Shown here in pieces: positions 7,019-8,944 of a stretch of 8,944 nt of DNA. Source of the stretch: Clostridiales bacterium (GTDB lineage: Bacteria; Bacillota; Clostridia; Oscillospirales; Ruminococcaceae); the NCBI GenBank assembly GCA_012523875.1, contig JAAYSW010000008.1, forward strand, positions 1 through 8,944, given 5' to 3'. Positions within the stretch are counted from its first letter, which is position 1, and every line of letters starts with the position of its first letter. Under the pieces are notes generated by a model, which saw only the letters and a list, made by a program, of their open reading frames with translations, had not been told where the DNA came from and did not search any database. The position numbers were made by a program, and so were the translations under genes.

Positions 7019-7047
7019 ATTATATATTTTATTTGTGACTTTTTCAA
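7019..7047 (-). promoter_or_regulatory. Promoter of the galE operon
   Basis: Read on the minus strand, TTGAAA (7042-7047) and a perfect TATAAT (7019-7024) are separated by 17 bp. Transcription should start near 7012, giving a leader of about 40 bases before galE. No operator was recognised. Confidence 0.82.
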
Positions 7048-7127
7048 CCTTTTTAAAAAACAAAGGCAATAATATTCAGTTACAAAAATATTAATTTTTA
7101 TTTTTCACTAATATTTTATAAAACTAA

Positions 7128-7176
7128 AGAGCATATTCACTCCAATCTATTTTCAGATTTTTGTGAAATATGCTCT
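7128..7176 (-). terminator. Probable terminator hairpin after glyS
   Basis: AGAGCATATTCAC (7128-7140) pairs with 7163-7176, leaving a single unpaired A on the right arm. A small inner helix, AATCT/AGATT (7144-7148 with 7155-7159), sits in the loop. On the minus strand the stem is followed by TTTAGTTTTAT, an imperfect T-tract, so it can end glyS transcription. It lies 57 bp after the glyS stop and about 80 bp before the galE promoter. The interrupted T-tract makes the strength uncertain. Confidence 0.6.
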
Positions 7177-7232
7177 CTTATTATGTTTAATATTTATAAA
7201 GTCTTATTTGCTTTTAAAAGCTTATACAAAGA

Positions 7233-8615
7233 TTAAAACTCAATTCTATCCTCGATATACTTAACCAAATCTTCAATTTTAACTCGCTCCTGAGCCATTG
7301 TATCCCTATCACGAACTGTTACACAGCCGTCCTTTTCCAATGTATCGAAGTCATATGTTATACAGAAAGGCGTACCTATTTCGTCCTGTCTACGATAACG
7401 CTTACCGATTGCTCCAGTTTCATCATATTCAACATTAAATTTCTTTGCAAGCATTGTATAAACTTCAAGTGCTGGCTCTTTCAGCTTTTTTGTAAGGGGC
7501 AGAATGCAAGCCTTAATTGGTGCTAGTGCTGGATGGAAATGCAGGACTGTCCTCACATCACCATCAGCTAGTGTTTCCTCATCATATGCTTCACAAAGAA
7601 ATGCAAGAGTAACCCTATCAACGCCAAGTGATGGCTCAACAACATAAGGAATATATTTACTATTATCTTCAGGATCAAAATACTCCATTGACTTACCGCT
7701 ATGCTCCATATGTTGTTTCAAATCATAGTCAGTTCTATCAGCTATGCCCCAAAGCTCTCCCCAACCGAACGGAAATAAATATTCTATATCAGTTGTAGCC
7801 TTAGAATAGAAGGATAGTTCATCTTTACCGTGGTCACGCATTTTTAAGTTTTCTTCTTTAAGACCAAGTTCCATAAGCCAATTCTTGCAAAAATCTTTCC
7901 AATAATAGAACCATTCGAGGTCCGTATCTGGCTTGCAAAAGAACTGAAGCTCCATCTGTTCAAATTCTCTTGTCCTGAAAATAAAGTTACCAGGGGTAAT
8001 TTCGTTTCTGAATGATTTACCCACCTGACCGATACCAAAAGGAACTTTTTTTCGTGAGGTTCGCTGAACATTATTAAAATTTACAAATATACCCTGTGCA
8101 GTTTCTGGGCGAAGATATAGCTCATTTTTAGAACTTTCCGTAGTGCCCTGTGAGGTTTTAAACATTAGATTAAATGTTCTAATTTCAGTAAAATTACATT
8201 TGCCACAATTAGGACATTTAATATTGTTTTCGGCTATGAATTCACTCATCTGTTCGAAAGTCCAGCCCGTTGGAATAACATCAGATTGTGTTTCGATAAG
8301 TTGGTCGGCACGGTGTCGTGTTTTACATTCCTTACAATCCATAAGTGGATCAGAGAAGCCACCAACATGACCGGAGGCAACCCAAACCTGTGGGTTCATA
8401 AGTATTGCACTGTCCAGACCTACATTATATGGACTTTCCTGTATGAACTTTTTCCACCAGGCTTTTTTTATATTATTTTTAAATTCAACACCAAGAGGAC
8501 CGTAGTCCCATGTGTTAGAAAGGCCACCATAAATTTCAGAGCCAGCATAAACGAAGCCTCTTGATTTTGAGAGTGCTACTATCTTATCCATTGTTTTTTC
8601 GGTGTTCTTAAGCAT
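7233..8615 (-). CDS. glyS: Glycyl-tRNA synthetase, dimeric (single-chain) type
   Basis: A 460-residue class II synthetase that attaches glycine to tRNA-Gly in the cytoplasm. It is the alpha2, eukaryote/archaea-like form common in Firmicutes, not the glyQ/glyS two-subunit form. It has the N-terminal SRGFVYAGSEIYGG (18-31) and a likely zinc site with Cys94 and Cys97 (CKEC) plus Cys134 and Cys137 (CPNC). Class II motif 2 spans FRNEITPGNFIFRTREFEQ (202-220) and motif 3 includes GVDR (331-334). A C-terminal anticodon-binding domain covers about 365-455. The length matches family members of about 460 residues. The start fits the family's TMxKIV beginning; AAGG at 8626-8629 is 10 bp before the ATG. 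It is a single-gene unit with its own promoter and terminator. Confidence 0.97.
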   Translation of the reverse strand: MLKNTEKTMDKIVALSKSRGFVYAGSEIYGGLSNTWDYGPLGVEFKNNIKKAWWKKFIQESPYNVGLDSAILMNPQVWVASGHVGGFSDPLMDCKECKTRHRADQLIETQSDVIPTGWTFEQMSEFIAENNIKCPNCGKCNFTEIRTFNLMFKTSQGTTESSKNELYLRPETAQGIFVNFNNVQRTSRKKVPFGIGQVGKSFRNEITPGNFIFRTREFEQMELQFFCKPDTDLEWFYYWKDFCKNWLMELGLKEENLKMRDHGKDELSFYSKATTDIEYLFPFGWGELWGIADRTDYDLKQHMEHSGKSMEYFDPEDNSKYIPYVVEPSLGVDRVTLAFLCEAYDEETLADGDVRTVLHFHPALAPIKACILPLTKKLKEPALEVYTMLAKKFNVEYDETGAIGKRYRRQDEIGTPFCITYDFDTLEKDGCVTVRDRDTMAQERVKIEDLVKYIEDRIEF

Positions 8616-8656
8616 TTTATCCCATCCTTAATAAAATTAACGAATTGTCATCCTTT

Positions 8657-8685
8657 ATTTTATGCTATATCAGTGAAAATGTCAA
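8657..8685 (-). promoter_or_regulatory. Promoter of glyS
   Basis: On the minus strand a perfect TTGACA (8680-8685) and TAAAAT (8657-8662) are separated by 17 bp. The start should be near 8650, so the leader before glyS is only about 35 bases. This leaves no room for a T-box leader. Confidence 0.85.
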
Positions 8686-8703
8686 GGGGGTAATTCATTC
8701 GTT

Positions 8704-8760
8704 CAAGGCTCCTATGCTCAGTCGCCACAAGGCTCCTATGCTCAATCGCCGCAAGGCTCC
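8704..8760. repeat. Two tandem 24-bp repeats plus a partial third copy
   Basis: Unit 1 (8704-8727) and unit 2 (8728-8751) begin CAAGGCTCCTATGCTCA and differ at only two of 24 bases (G/A at position 18, A/G at position 24). The first 9 bases recur at 8752-8760. There are no spacers, so this is not a CRISPR array. In the plus frame each unit reads QGSYAQSP and both changes are silent, but the frame has no start codon and ends soon after at TAA. The core GCTCAATCGCCGC of unit 2 appears again at 8870-8882. The cluster begins about 19 bp upstream of the glyS -35 box. Confidence 0.9.
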
Positions 8761-8821
8761 CGTTCTGATTTAATTTAATGCCATTAATTATAATCTAACC
8801 GTTACACTTAATAAATTATAT

Positions 8822-8944
8822 ATGTTCATTTCTTTGCTCGCACAAAGAAACGAACCAAAGAAATGCGTCGCTCAATCGCCGCGATGGCTTAGGCTCGCTC
8901 AACCAAAATCCAAAACAAAAACCGTTTTGAATTTTGGGTCGCTG
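8822..8944. repeat. Interspersed-repeat-like intergenic element (runs past window end)
   Basis: The stretch starts with an arm CATTTCTTTG (8827-8836) that can pair with CAAAGAAA (8843-8850) or with CAAAGAAATG (8856-8865). It then has GCTCAATCGCCGC (8870-8882), shared with the 24-bp repeats. It ends with a 14-bp inverted repeat, 8903-8916 with 8924-8937, with one mismatch and a 7-base loop. It is richer in G and C than the flanking DNA. A plus-strand frame is open from ATG 8822 to the window end (41 codons), but it has no ribosome site and no recognisable domain, so it is more likely a repeat than a gene. Repeats of this type are common between bacterial genes; that identity is an inference from its look only. 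Confidence 0.45.

Noticed and set aside
7150..7164. CodY-box-like sequence ATTTTCAGA
   Set aside because: It matches about 11 of 15 consensus positions, sits in the loop of the glyS terminator hairpin, and is expected by chance in this base composition.
7210..7221. 12-bp palindrome GCTTTTAAAAGC after the glyS stop
   Set aside because: It has no room for a loop unless the centre melts and no T-run follows; it is probably chance in AT-rich DNA.
8704..8760. Possible CRISPR array
   Set aside because: The units are directly adjacent with no spacers, there are only two full copies, and no cas gene is seen.
8677..8775. Small gene encoding QGSYAQSP repeats
   Set aside because: The frame is open for about 32 codons only and contains no ATG, GTG or TTG start and no ribosome site upstream of the repeats.

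Overview
The window looks like chromosomal DNA from a low-GC anaerobic Firmicute, most likely a clostridial or Ruminococcus-like bacterium. The evidence is AT-rich intergenic DNA, strong AGGAGG-type ribosome sites, sigma-A-like promoters, and clostridial protein styles: dimeric GlyRS, a short IlvB, an IlvC with a GLYEGSKSW loop, and the CopA-CopZ-CsoR set. This is judged from family resemblance only; no database search was possible. Most of the window is ordinary core metabolism, and I see no convincing novel multi-gene system.

Layout. 1-1155 (+): end of a copper module, with the C-terminal third of a Cu(I) P-type ATPase (copA, cut by the window edge), the copper chaperone copZ and the copper-sensing repressor csoR. 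1156-1342: intergenic DNA with a perfect 18-bp palindrome and a strong extended -10 promoter. 1343-4522 (+): ilvB-ilvN-ilvC, which covers the first two steps of branched-chain amino acid synthesis (acetohydroxyacid synthase and ketol-acid reductoisomerase). 4535-4567: a strong symmetrical hairpin that can terminate transcription from both sides. 4618-6972 (-): galE, then a 1-phosphofructokinase-like sugar kinase, then a small membrane-anchored DUF2500-like protein, all transcribed from a clear promoter at 7019-7047. 7128-7176: a hairpin that probably ends the next gene. 7233-8615 (-): glycyl-tRNA synthetase with its own near-consensus promoter. 8616-8944: no convincing gene; it holds two tandem 24-bp repeats, a third partial copy, and a repeat-like element running to the window end.

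How the genes work together. CopA exports Cu(I), CopZ delivers it, and CsoR senses it and represses. IlvBN makes acetolactate or acetohydroxybutyrate, which IlvC converts to the dihydroxy acids; ilvD and the leu genes are not in the window. GalE interconverts UDP-hexoses, and the PfkB kinase phosphorylates a sugar phosphate.

The most useful second looks are at residues, not new systems. IlvB has Leu (L469) where most AHAS enzymes have the herbicide-site Trp. IlvC has Tyr48-Glu49 in the cofactor loop, where NADPH enzymes usually carry Arg. GalE has Ser299 at the gatekeeper position that controls use of N-acetylated sugars. Also of note are the lack of RNA leader control on glyS and ilv, and the repeat cluster just upstream of the glyS promoter.
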